Part shown: positions 12,350 through 23,648 of the stretch, piece by piece | How positions within the stretch are numbered: the stretch's first letter is position 1 | Layout: the number at the start of each line of letters is the position of its first letter | Assembly: GCA_029582265.1 (NCBI GenBank) | Contig: CM055816.1 | Coordinates: 39,774,913-39,838,912 of the forward strand | DNA: 64,000 nt | Reading direction: 5' to 3' | DNA from: Zoroaster sp. YZ-2022 | Taxonomy: Eukaryota > Echinodermata > Asteroidea > Forcipulatida > Zoroasteridae | Program-made: the position numbers and the translations under genes | The notes under the pieces: model-generated | Told to the model about the DNA's origin: nothing | Seen by the model: the letters and a program-made list of their open reading frames with translations, nothing else | Database searches by the model: none

Positions 12350-12584
12350 ATGATTTGTTGTGCACCCGGATGTAGCCATAAGTCGGGTATTGGTTGTCAT
12401 TTCTACAATTTTCCCTCACCAAATGATGGACCAGATTGGGAAAAATGGTATAACATATGGGTGTTACGTATCAACAGAGTAAATAAGAACGGGGAGCTAT
12501 GGCGACCAGAAACACTTAATACAAAGCTGTGCAGCTGCCATTTCAGGCCGGAAGATCAGTGGGATCCCAAGTCACGCAAAGGAG
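12350..12584 (+). CDS. THAP-DDE gene, exon 1 (THAP zinc finger)
   Basis: The exon starts at an ATG and encodes MICCAPGCSHKSGIGCHF followed by FPSP, a Trp-rich middle and LCSCHFRPEDQW. This is the C2CH THAP finger: C3-x4-C8 and C61-x2-H64, with the FP and Trp positions of the family. THAP domains bind DNA through the minor and major grooves. I end the exon at 12584 because GAG|GTAACC is a good donor that leaves one base of a codon. Exon 2 starts with exactly the two bases needed and supplies the missing final block of the THAP fold. Reading through instead gives 39 further residues to a stop at 12701, without that block. It is the first exon of a gene running to 27895. Confidence 0.75.
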
Positions 12585-13041
12585 GTAACCAGTATCCAAT
12601 ATATAAGCCTAATTATTTAGCGGAATTGCTGCCCGCATGCATATTGACTTGTGCGACTTCCTCGCGGTGTGGACAAGATGAGCACAGGTGTACCCTTGCG
12701 TAACAAGTTTTTTGGTGATAAGTTGTAAGTTTTTTACGTATAGGCCTCACAACATTATGGTAAAATTTTGAAATTGGAAAATTGGTTAGATATAAATAAT
12801 TAAAAAGAGAAATTTACATAATTTTGACAAAATGAACAATTTACCTCCTTTGACTTTGTATACATCCTTGTAATGCAAGAGTACTAATTTTTTCCACACC
12901 GCGAGGTAGTTACACAAGTCAATGCGCATGGGCATGGCAGTTCCAGTAAGGCTTAAACCTTTACGGTGTGGTTAGCATTACGTGCTTGCAATGAATCTCT
13001 ATTATACTGACAGAATATCATGATTTGAGTGTCTTGGGGAT

Positions 13042-14223
13042 CAGGGTTGTCACCAGACCAAATTGAGTGCCGGCTAATTTTATCGATTGCGAGCGTACTG
13101 AGTGGAGCGAACGGAGCGCAGCTCCTCACGGCCGGGGGTCCAGGAGCCAGCTTAAGGGCCCCTGGTGGGGTCCAGGGGCAACGCCACGGTGGGGGTCGAG
13201 GGGCGAAGCCCCCTAAGCTCCTGGGTTTTAGCTTTTAAGAATGGATTTGGAGGGCTCACCTTTCACATAATTTGTTGTATAATAGTATGATATTTTCATA
13301 GTATTATACAAGAATTGATGATGTGAAGGAGTGCCCTCCAATGCAATTGACAACATTGCTTTATGAAATGATGAAATGACAGTGATTCAGTGACACTGTA
13401 AATGTAATAGAGTATAAAGGATGTAATAAAAACAATATGATTATCAACAATGTACAGTACAATGGTCTACTTGCAGGGTTGTAGCTACGCCGGTCGTGAT
13501 CAGTTCCCGGGTCAGTTGTACTCGAACACGAAGATGTGGTCGCAGAAGAATGTCTCGAATTTGCCGGCTTCTCGCTTGACCCGGCTGCCGTGTCTATCAC
13601 TGCCGCCCTTGCGCTTAGTGGTCAAGAGAAAAAGCTGGTGATACTTTTCATGAAAAGTGCGACATAATTATTTTGATCAAAACACTTCCAAAAACGCTCA
13701 CAAAACTTTTCATGAATAGGCGGAGGGACGACGTGAATAATTTTCCTTTGCTGAGCACATCGCGAAAGCTAGACGTTCTAAGTCACGCTTATCCAACCTG
13801 AAATTTACGTACATCAACATTACGAAGCACGTCGCATCATTTGCACGCGGTAGAGACTAGTGGCATTAGCTCATCGTGCAGGCGCAAACAACCAATCATA
13901 ATGGGGATTCCCAGGTCTTTCCCCTGACGTCATAAATAAATGCTAATTAGTGTATTTGTTTGTACCGCTACAAACTGAGATTTATTTTATAATATCGTAC
14001 GATGTTTTAATTGATCTATAGACTAAAGTCCTCAAAATAGTGGCAAATAACTCAAAGAAATGAAGAATACATGAACTTTTTAAAAACTTTTATTACTGTT
14101 TAATGAAATATTCACACAATTTTTGTGCCGGTCGGTAAGACATCAATTTGCATTTGGTGCCGGTCGGCCAGCGGGAGTGCCGGTTAGACCCGACCGGCGC
14201 CGACCGGCGTAGCTACAACCCTG
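13042..14223. mobile_element. hAT-type element in THAP intron 1
   Basis: Ends are CAGGGTTGT and ACAACCCTG, and the 8-bp duplication TTGGGGAT lies at 13034-13041 and 14224-14231. Both features are typical of hAT. A second copy of the terminal motif, CAGGGTTGTAGCTACGCCGG, occurs inside at about 13474 and mirrors the true right end, so the element may have been rebuilt by internal insertion or terminal duplication. It contains the GC-rich GGGGTCCAGG/GGCGAAGCCCCC motif common in hAT interiors. No transposase frame is visible. Confidence 0.75.
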
Positions 14224-14231
14224 TTGGGGAT

Positions 14232-14971
14232 GCTCTTTTCATGTAACACTAGCCACGCCGTTTTAATAAATTTTCATTCAGGACAAACATAAATATTTAA
14301 CCCTAACCACCCCAAATCATGCAAAATCCTCCAAGGAGCACTTTTTGGGAAAAGTTCAGCACTGTTGGAAACTGGTACTTTTACCTCTTCAAATGGGACA
14401 AAATTACTACCTGGCAAGAAGTATAGGCCATAAGTGCTGAATATGAAAGATCAACGAAAATGCATGGTGCATTTTGAAGATAAGGGCATCTTTCCAAAAG
14501 CACACTTATGGATTTTGGAGGATTCAGGAAAGTTCCTAGCCAGAATACCTAGGGGGTTAGGGTTAATGTAAGTACTACATGTATAAAGTACATGTAGAAG
14601 TTTTTTCGCGTTCATTATAACTAATAATGTAATCTTACCTACCTAGTAAGGTGGAGAACATATAGATGATGATGGACATAGGCCTACAGTTTCAAATTAT
14701 TCCAGGATATTTATTACATGAAAAATCAGGCAATGAATTCCTCGGTCATGTCAGTCTGATCTTGTCAACTCCCCCGTTAGTGACCCACACGGTCATTGTA
14801 CATGCGCAGTGGCAACTGTAATAGGACTCTTCTGTTTTCTGAGATGAGGATTTTTTTAGAAGGGAAATATTCCGACCAATTGAGCATAAAACTTCCTCAT
14901 AAACTTAGTACGAATATGCCTATCAATATATGTAAGTGATTTTCACAATTCTTTAATATACATGTATTCAG
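14232..14971. other. THAP intron 1, unique sequence
   Basis: Intronic by position. A stretch near 14280-14570 has an imperfect inverted arrangement (taaccctaaccacccc near the left and ctagggggttagggttaa near the right), which may mark an old transposon. I see no gene. Confidence 0.35.
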
Positions 14972-15088
14972 GTCTGAAGTGCAAAGAGCCAGTGTTTTTT
15001 GACTACAATAGAGATATGTCATCATCTCCCAGTCCTTCAGAGAATCAACAGCTTCAGCACCTAGAAATGCCATGCATAACAGGGGCAA
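14972..15088 (+). CDS. THAP-DDE gene, exon 2 (end of THAP fold)
   Basis: Preceded by TGTATTCAG and followed by GTATTA, this 117-base exon continues the frame of exon 1 as GGLKCKEPVFFDYNRD. The Leu-Lys plus Pro-Val-Phe-Phe pattern corresponds to the AVPT(I/L)F block that closes the THAP domain, which strongly supports the splice. The rest (Ser/Pro-rich, then QQLQHLEMP) is a linker. The exon ends after the first base of a codon. Confidence 0.65.
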
Positions 15089-15379
15089 GTATTAAATGTA
15101 TCATACCCTGTTTCCCCAGTCACTACTTACCAACACACAACTAGTTTAAATTACTTGGGTAATTTTGGAAGCGGGTACCCGGCCACCGTAATGGTCTGGT
15201 TCCCAGGTACCCATAAAATAATGGGGGACAAACTGGATTTTCTACCGTGCCGCTGCACTCATTAATGCTCGGGCATAACACTGCGCAAGACATTGGCCTT
15301 CATTTCCATTTGTTCATTACCATTGCATTCATTACAAAAATAATAACAACACACAAAAAGAAAATTATAAAGAGAACAG

Positions 15380-15580
15380 ATAATAATAATAATAATAATA
15401 ACTGGATTTATAGAGCGCCAAATTGCCAAAGGATACAAGGTGTTTTTACATTATGATCCCTGGTCATTGGGCCAATATTAATCCTTAAACTTTCTCAGCT
15501 CCCTGGGGAGTATACAGCCCCGAGCTACCGTAGCGCATCGGAAGCTTTTTCAACCACAATATCAACCTCTACCCTCACAG
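15380..15580 (-). mobile_element. SINE, 3' part, interrupted by a hAT element
   Basis: An (ATT)n tail read on the minus strand (about 15380-15411) is followed by the SINE body with CAGCTCCCTGGGGAGTATACAG, as in the SINE at 29019-29385. It breaks off at CCTCACAG and resumes at 17957, after the inserted element, with GGTACCCATTTATACTTATGGG and a tRNA-like head ending near 18125. Confidence 0.75.
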
Positions 15581-17956
15581 TAGGGCTGTGCTGGGTATCT
15601 GGGTATCCGGATACCTGACCGAAACTGTCATTACCCGGTTCCACTCTTTTTAAATTCGGACTTAACATTTTAAATGTTAAAGGGAAATCCAAGATTTCTT
15701 AATTTTTAATATTAAACTTTGACTTCCGGTTTGGACAGGAAGTAAAGGTCAAATTGGGGTCACCTTTGTGTAAATATTTTTCGACAATTAACAATCTATA
15801 CAATGGTGGAAAGATTGTGAATTTACCCCTTGTGGTTGTTGAGATATGATTTTTTTAAATATTAAACTTTGACTTCCGGTTTTGACAGGAAGTAAGGTCA
15901 ACTTGGGGTCACCTTTGTGTAAATATTTTTCGACAATTAACAATCTATACAATTGTGGAAAGATTGTGAATTTACCCCTTGTGGTTGTTGAGATATGATT
16001 TTTTTTAATATTAAACTTTGACTTCCGGCTTGGACAAGAAGTAAGGTCAAATTGGTTTTTTTTAAAATTAAAACAAAAAAAATTCAGACTTAACTCTTTC
16101 TGGACAGCGCGCCCTTTTAGAAGCCCATATGCGCGTCGTAATCGGACGGCGCGCCCTTTTAGAAGCCCAACACGCACACGACATAGGCCCGACGTCATCA
16201 CCTGACAACATCGTTGTGTTTTGACATGTTTTGACAACAGAATACGCAAATAACCAATAAGAATTCGAGGTCATGTACCTTCAATGCAAATTAGCTAATA
16301 AATATTGATTATTGATGTTTATGACTACGAGAACTGACGAAACATTCCGATCCGAGCTCAGATTGTGTCAAGTTTTTGTTTACGTTAATTACACATGACC
16401 CTATGCAGTTTACCACACACGTTGATTTACAAAATGGCGGCCTCCATGGAACTCGCAACAAGATACGAAACACACGCTATTTTCATGGAATTATAAAGTG
16501 GGAAGTACTGATGGAGGTGATTATGCTGATGATGTTGACTTTGAACACCCTGACAGTGATGGAAGTTTTGATTTTTAGGGAAAAAACGACCGTAAAAGCT
16601 GTTAATCTGAGGTCATATGTACCAAGTACAATAGCGATATAGCGATACGGTATGTTGTATCAATGTTGTAAATTATGATTTTTGTTACATAAACAGTGGG
16701 TTTCAAACCATTATGGGTAATATTATTATGCCCTGACATATTCTAACATAAATAAACCACCTTTGTTTATCATACAATGCATATTTCCAATACCTTGTTG
16801 ATTTATTGATATTTATTCTACGAAACGATAAACATAAATTTACATTTGGATGGCTGCAATGCATTATGGGTATTCCCAACATGACTCCCATCTCAATATT
16901 CACACTCAGAAAGTCATAACCTTTATTTTGATACCTTACTCTCTTCAATTGGCAAAATATGAAAAATATTATTAATAATTTCCACACTTGACCTTGATTG
17001 TTTACATTATTGCATAACAGAAAACAACATACAGTATGTTGTATCAAGGTTGTATTTTATGATTTTTTAAATATATATACATGATGTTATTATGCATTAT
17101 GGGTAATATTATTATGCCCTGATGTATTCTGACATAAACAAACCTTATTTGTTTGTGGTACAATGCATATTTACAGACTTTCAATCAGTAACTTGGTAGA
17201 TTTAACGACTATTCCCTAGGGAGCGATAAACAATATTATATATTTGTATGGCCGTAATGCATCCTGGGTAATCCCAAGATGATCCTCATCTCAATATTCA
17301 CACTCAGTCAGTCATAACCTTTATTTTGATACCTTACTCTCTTCAATTGGAAAAATAAATAAATAATTATTAATAATTTCCACACTTGACCTTGATTGTT
17401 TACAGTATCAAATTACAATAATGTAAACAATTCCGTCCATACACGTGCAATAATTCCGGCTAGAAAGAGTTAACATTTGAGCAGAGTGAACAGAAATTTG
17501 TCACTCTTGAACAATGTAATCTTTACACTTTTACAGACAATTATCTTTAAATTCAAGAGATTACACTCCAATAAAGCCTTTGTAGTATTTCACAGACATT
17601 TTCCATACACTTTTCTCCAACTGTTTGTGATACATTGTATCGAATCGTTAAGACTGCAAAGGGCCTGGCAGTGACTGCTTCAAACAACTTATCAAACCAG
17701 CAGTACAGGAGGGAATGTTTGCATAATTGTTTCCTTAATTGTTTTACTTTAATAAAAACTACACAGTAGAGAAAAGATCGATTTAATTATGGTATCTTCT
17801 GATTATAAAAGTCAATTTGTTACCATTTACAGTACATGTATTTGTGCACCACCGGGGGCATGTTTTCAACAAAAATGAAAACAGGTATCCGGGTATCCAA
17901 AGTTTCCTGATGTCGGGTATCCGGTTCCCAAAAATATCCGAAAACGCACACCCATA
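15581..17956. mobile_element. 2.4-kb hAT-type element inserted in a SINE
   Basis: It starts TAGGGCTGTGCTGGGTATC and ends AAAACGCACACCCATA. The 8-bp duplication CCTCACAG is present at 15573-15580 and 17957-17964. The ends resemble those of the MITE at 3505-3873, including subterminal GGGTATCC repeats. There is no transposase; the interior carries 149-bp units of the ACTTCCGG repeat (15670-16060) and other AT-rich sequence. Two diverged 350-bp direct repeats lie inside (about 16700-17040 and 17041-17410, sharing GCATTATGGGTA and CACACTTGACCTTGATTG). Confidence 0.75.
15670..16070 (+). repeat. 149-bp ACTTCCGG tandem repeat, three units
   Basis: GACTTCCGG recurs at 15721, 15871 and 16020, spacing 149-150 bases. 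Each unit holds an ACTTCCGGTTTGGACAGGAAGT near-palindrome and the segment TTACCCCTTGTGGTTGTTGAG. It is the same repeat as the larger array at 19070-20300. Confidence 0.9.
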
Positions 17957-18536
17957 CCTCACAGGTACCCATTTATACTTATGGGTGAAGAGGAGCACTT
18001 TACAGTGAAGTGTCTTGTTCAAGGACACAAGTACCATGGTTGCGGCCAGGATTCAAACCCACATTCTGACGACTCAGCCATCAGAATACAAGTCTGATGC
18101 ACAGACCGCTCGGCCACGGCACCCCTTGATTTGATATTTTATTATTGTTATGAATTTTATGAATTTTATGAAATAAAACAAGTACCTGAAACCTTATGTG
18201 TTCATCAAAGATTGGCATTTAGTTTCTGACTTCTGTGGGTTCGAATCCTGGCCGCGACCGTGGTGCTGGTGTTCGTGAGCAAGACTCTTAACTATAATTG
18301 CTTCTCTTCACCCAGTAGTATAAATGGGGACCTGTGTTCATTCTACTTGTTCACTTCCAGCGGCGGAATTGACAGAATAGTTACATTTTTACAAATTCAA
18401 ATACCACTGAATTTTTAAAAATAATTTGCATTAAAAAATAAATAACTATTATTGTGGGACTGAAGCCCAATCCCCCTTCCCTCACCCTTTATCTCCCCTA
18501 GCTTTCCAGGGAGCCTCCTCTCTCTCATCTTGCCTC
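17543..18536. repeat. Local 1-kb duplication, copy A
   Basis: Nearly identical to 20675-21726 (offset about 3.13 kb). It spans the right end of the hAT element at 17956, the resumed SINE head (17957-18125) and a further SINE-like fragment (18225-18345, with GGGTTCGAATCC). A roughly 50-base segment present in copy B is missing near 18450. Confidence 0.9.
17957..18125 (-). mobile_element. SINE, tRNA-like head, resumed after hAT
   Basis: Continuation of the minus-strand SINE interrupted at 15580. On the minus strand the head has GTGCCGTGGCCGAGCGGTC (A-box region) and GGGTTTGAATCC (B box), as in Ser/Leu-type tRNAs, which have that GGCCGAGCGG motif. Confidence 0.75.
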
Positions 18537-18750
18537 ACACACACCCACACACACACACACAAAATAGATATAAGTTGTCACAACAAAAACTAGGTGTTCG
18601 GTTGACGTTAAAATGATGACGTCATCAATTCGAAGTGTTGGAGAAAGTCAAACTTTAACGTTTGTTGAAGTTCTCGCGAGAAGTTTATTTGAATACAATA
18701 CAATACTGAATTTAGAAATTACACAATCGCTCTAAAATATTTGTTTACTC

Positions 18751-18993
18751 TAGCGCACCGAACTCAAGTTCTGGTGTTGCCAGCAGCAGGGTGTGGGTTC
18801 GAGCCACGGTCATGACACTTGTGTCCTTGAGCAAGGTACTTAACCATAATTGCTTCGTCCTTCGGATGGGACGTAAAGCCGTAGGTCCCGTGTGTTGTGT
18901 AATACACGTAAAAAAGAATGCGCCTTGAGCACCACTTAGTTGGTGGATATGTGCGCTATATAAGTCCACACATTATTATTATTATTATTATTA
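18751..18993 (+). mobile_element. tRNA-derived SINE
   Basis: Same family and 5' start point (TAGCGCACCGAACTC) as the SINE at 10475-10725, with an (ATT)n tail. It lies between two copies of the local duplication, close to the GGTGTTCG motif at 18592. Confidence 0.85.
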
Positions 18994-19069
18994 TATTTCT
19001 TAGGCTTTTCAAGATGTATAAAACGGTACAAAGATTGTAAAATTATTATTGTGGTTCTGTGGATTTTAA

Positions 19070-20300
19070 TTTTTTAAATGTTAAAGGGAAATCCAAGATT
19101 TCTTAATTTTTAATATTAAACTTTGACTTCCGGTTTGGACAGGAAGTAAAGGTCAAATTGGGGTCACCTTTGTGTAAATATTTTTCGACAATTAACAATC
19201 TATACAATGGTGGAAAGATTGTGAATTTACCCCTTGTGGTTGTTGAGATATGATTTTTTTAAATATTAAACTTTGACTTCCGGTTTTGACAGGAAGTAAG
19301 GTCAAATTGGGGTCACCTTTGTGTAAATATTTTTCGAAATTAACAATCTATACAATTGTGGAAAGATTGTGAATTTACCCCTTGTGGTTGTTGAGATATG
19401 ATTTTTTTTAATATTAAACTTTGACTTCCGGTTTTGACAGGAAGTAAGGTCAAATTGGGGTCACCTTTGTGTATATATTTTTCGACAATTAACAATCTAT
19501 ACAATGGTGGAAAGATTGTGAATTTACCCCTTGTGGTTGTTGAGATATGATTTTTTTTAATATTAAACTTTGACTTCCGGTTTGGACAGGAAGTAAGGTC
19601 AAATTGGGGTCACCTTTGTGTAAATATTTTTCGACAATTAACAATCTATACAATGGTGGAAAGATTGTGAATTTACCCCTTGTGGTTGTTGAGATATGAT
19701 TTTTTTTAATATTAAACTTTGACTTCCGGTTTTGACAGGAAGTAAGGTCAAATTGGGGTCACCTTTGTGTAAATATTTTTCGAAATTAACAATCTATACA
19801 ATTGTGGAAAGATTGTGAATTTACCCCTTGTGGTTGTTGAGATATGATTTTTTTTAATATTAAACTTTGACTTCCGGTTTTGACAGGAAGTAAGGTCAAA
19901 TTGGGGTCACCTTTGTGTATATATTTTTCGACAATTAACAATCTATACAATGGTGGAAAGATTGTGAATTTACCCCTTGTGGTTGTTGAGATATGATTTG
20001 TTTTTTAATATTAAACTTTGACTTCCGGTTTGGACAGGAAGTAAGGTCAAATTGGGGTCACCTTTGTGTAAATATTTTTCGACAATTAACAATCTATACA
20101 ATGGTGGAAAGATTGTGGATTTACCCCTTGTGGTTGTTGATATGATTTTTTTTTCAATATTAAACTTTGACTTTCGGTTTCGACAGGAAGTAAAGGTCAA
20201 ATTGGGATCATGTTTTGTAAATATTTTTGGCAATTAACAATCTGTACAATGGTGCAAAAACTGAATTTACCTCTTGTGGTTGTTGACATATGACTTTTTA
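19070..20300 (+). repeat. 149-bp satellite-like array with trimer order
   Basis: GACTTCCGG-type starts fall at 19125, 19275, 19423, 19572, 19721, 19869, 20020 and 20169, a period of about 149 bases. Diagnostic variants recur every three units: TTTGGAC; then TTTTGAC with CGAAATTAAC; then TTTTGAC with GTATAT. Thus 19125-19571 and 19572-20019 are two copies of a roughly 447-base higher-order repeat. The array flows into ATCTGATGACCTCATCATGACGTCAC and a GAAGAAGAAG stretch, modules of the GGTGTTCG-ended family. Confidence 0.9.
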
Positions 20301-20674
20301 AATATTAAACTTTGATTTATCATAATTCGATATCTGATGACCTCATCATGACGTCACAACTCATGTTTCATCTACGTGTTAAGTTCTAAGTATATGCCAA
20401 GTTTCAAGTTCATGTGAAGTTTGCAAGTATGTGTATTTTTGTAAATAATCGATCCGGAGAAGAAGAAGAAGAAAAAAAATGTTTGTCAAATAACAAACAC
20501 GCAGGTGTTCGGGTTTGATGTTAAAATGATGACGTCATCAATTTGAAGTGTTAGAGAAAGTCAAACATTTACGTCTGTTGGTGCAACAACTGTGAATTTA
20601 CCTCTTGTGGTTGTTGAGATATGATTTTTTTAAAATATTAAACTTTGACTACCGGTTTGGACAGGAATACATGT

Positions 20675-21726
20675 ATCTTTAAATTCAAGAGATTACACTC
20701 CAATAAAGCCTCTGTAGTATTTCACAGACATTTTCCATACACTTTTCTCCAACTGTTTGTGATACATTGTATCGAATCGTTAAGACTGCAAAGGGCCTGG
20801 CAGTGACTGCTTCAAACAACTTATCAAACCAGCAGTGCAGGAGGGAATGTTTGCATAATTGTTTCCTTAATTGTTTTACTTTAATAAAAACGACACAGTA
20901 GAGAAAAGATCGATTTAATTATGGTATCTTCTGTATTATAAAAGTCAATTTGTTACCATTTACAGTACATGTATTTGTACACCACCGGAGGCATGTTTTC
21001 AACAAAAATGAAAACAGGTATCCGGGTATCCAAAGTTTCCTGATTTCGGGTATCCGGTTCCAAAAATATCCGAAAACGCACACCCATACCTCACAGGTAC
21101 CCATTTATACTTATGGGTGAAGAGGAGCACTTTACAGTGAAGTGTCTTGTTCAAGGACACAAGTACCATGGTCGCGGCCAGGATTCAAACCCACATTCTG
21201 ACGACTCAGCCATCAGAATACAAGTCTGATGCACAAGACCGCTCGGCCATGGCACCCCTTGATTTGATATTTTATTATTGTTATGAATTTTATGAATTTT
21301 ATGAAATAAAACAAGTACCTGTAACCTTATGTGTTCATCAAAGATTGGCATTTAGTTTCTGACTTCTGTGGGTTCGAAACCTGGCCGCGACCATGGTGCT
21401 TGTGTTCCTGAGCAAGACTCTTAACTATAATTGCTTCTCTTCACCCAGTAGTATAAATGGGGACCTGTGTTTATTTCATTCTACTTGTTCACTTCCAGCG
21501 GCGGAATTGGCAGAATAGTTACTTTTTTACAAATTCAAATACCACTGAATTTTTTTGTAATTTGCATTAAAAAATAAATAACTATTATAAAATACATGTA
21601 CATGTATAAGATCTGCTTCCATGCATTGGAAGATGGGGGCGCTTGTGGGACTGAAGCCCAATCCCCCTTCCCTCACCCTTAGCTCCCCTAGCTTTCCAGG
21701 GAGCCTCCTCTCTCTCATCTTGCCTC
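20675..21726. repeat. Local 1-kb duplication, copy B
   Basis: Second copy of 17543-18536, beginning abruptly after a partial ACTACCGGTTTGGACAGGAA unit. Because it contains the hAT right end and the SINE head without their left parts, it arose after both insertions. Together with 15665-16070 versus 19070-20300, the whole stretch looks like a rearranged tandem duplication. Confidence 0.9.
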
Positions 21727-21890
21727 GCAAAAAAAAAAAAAAATCCCTCCGCACTCAACTCGGAAACACTTTTTACTGCACCTTATAGATTTTCTAAATA
21801 GATTTAGGAATTGCGAGACAGTTATAACTGTTTTAACTGTTTGTTTACGTTATTTATTTGGAATTGAATAGAATGAGGGATCTGAGAAAG

Positions 21891-22008
21891 GGCTTCATCA
21901 TTATGTAGCAAATCCATCCAGTGCAGCTGTGGAGAACAGTGAGGAACCAGTTACTAAGAAGAGACATGTGCAATCACCTCAAGGGACAGCGCAGAGAAGC
22001 AAAGCTGT
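21891..22008 (+). CDS. THAP-DDE gene, exon 3 (linker)
   Basis: An open frame reads LHHYVANPSSAAVENSEE, then PVTKKRHVQSPQGTAQRSKA. I start it after GAGAAAG because that acceptor gives the phase needed by exon 2. An alternative acceptor (AATAG at 21867-21871) would keep the same frame but not the phase, and would need another exon in between. The donor GT|GTTAGT leaves two bases, which fit exon 4. The segment is a hydrophilic linker with a basic KKRHVQ motif that could act in nuclear import. No domain is recognised. Confidence 0.5.
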
Positions 22009-23640
22009 GTTAGTATTAAACATCTTCTCTTTTGTACATCCATAAGGACAACCAATCTCAGAAAATGGATAAGAATTTTTTCCCTTATTTATTTTTCATT
22101 ATTTGTTACCATTGTCAAAATGCTGTGTCATTTTCACATAGTGATGTAATGTTCCCAGTTTCATTGAAGCATACATTCATGATTAAAAACTACTGAAATT
22201 GAGGTATAGACACACTTACTAGACAAAGAGAACCTGACTAAATCTCATCTTAACCCTTGTATACATGCAGTCTCCAAAATGCTACAAAAAAAACCTGCTG
22301 AGTACACAATGCTTTTTGTATGCATGCCTCAAAATTTTGCATACTGTACACAAGAATGGTACATGGATACCCCAAAATGCCCCTGGGTATGGGACAAAAA
22401 CAAAGTGTTCTGACCTTCACACAGTATGTGTATACCCCAAGTTACTGCACTGGTTCATTTCAAGTTAGCCTTGCAATGAAACAAAGCAGGTGGCTGCTTC
22501 AGTTTACCTCATCTCTCTGAAGAGCCTTGGGCTATGCCATTAATCTTTAGATAAGAAAGTGTGTACCGCAATATGTCCCAGTTGAGACATTTTGAAGGAT
22601 GGGTCCACTTTGTAAAGAACACTGATAATAGGAGGGTTAATGAGCATTTTCATTGTTTTGTGTTTTTTTCCCCCCAAGCGGGGCCGAAATTCCATGCCGG
22701 CATTGTTGTGAAAAACTGAAAATCAACTTTCATTGGTCTTAGTGCACAAAGACATTGGCTGAAGTTGGACTCTAACCTGCGATTTTGAGGTTACCATACT
22801 AGTACTCAAATGCAGGAGGTCTCTCAATTGTTAATTGTCTACTTATTGAACCCACAATTGCAGCTCAGTTATGGTACTGTTATGGTAATCCAGAAGCCCC
22901 AGGTTTAAATCCAGCTAAAACCATTTTTCTTTGTTCACACCAGAAACAGGTGTGACTTACAATGTACTTCCAAAGTACAGATTTAAATATATCATATTCT
23001 GGCCTGGAATTTCATGGTGGCTTTTACAGCCCCTCAAAAAAGCTGTGAGCCTGGGTTGATCACGTCATAATTATTAAAAGGAAAGTACAGCATTAGTGTT
23101 TGGTAAAGTACATTTATCATAAAAAGAAAGAAATATATCATAAAACTTACCTGTGAAAGTTTCATCACAATAATTGTTAACATTTTTGAGGGGGAAAAAA
23201 AAAAGTTTTTTATATTTATTTTTTACCAAAAAGTTGCTGGAAGGCAGCGTTTTCGTAATTTAGAAATAACAATTCCTGTTTTCTCTAAAGTGAAATTATT
23301 TCCTTGGAAGAGCTTCGGAGGAAATTTTTAATAATCTGGAAATTAACAATGTTGTACATTCCCTTTTAAGGGTCTATGAAACATATTTTACCAAATATCT
23401 TGGCTTCTTAGCAGTTTTACCAAATAAGAAATAAATGTAAAGTGAAGATTGAGTACTTACTGTTTATAAAATGTTTTTAAAAATGTCTGTGCTTATTCTT
23501 GACACATGAGGGCACTATTCCATGAGATCACAACAGTAACTCAGTGTTAATGCAGCACTAAATATGCAGAAAATCAAAACTCCAACACTTGCCCAAGAAA
23601 GCAGTGGTTACCTCAAAAAAATGTCCTGATAGTTAACCAA
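22009..23640. other. THAP intron 3, unique sequence
   Basis: AT-rich intron without a recognised element or RNA gene. Several short frames (for example 22265-22468) show no domain. Confidence 0.45.
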
Positions 23641-23648
23641 ATACTCAG

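Noticed and set aside
12585..12703. Read-through C-terminus of the THAP exon to the TAA at 12701-12703.
   Set aside because: It lacks the closing block of the THAP fold, whereas splicing at 12584 to 14972 restores it in frame. A short unspliced isoform remains possible.
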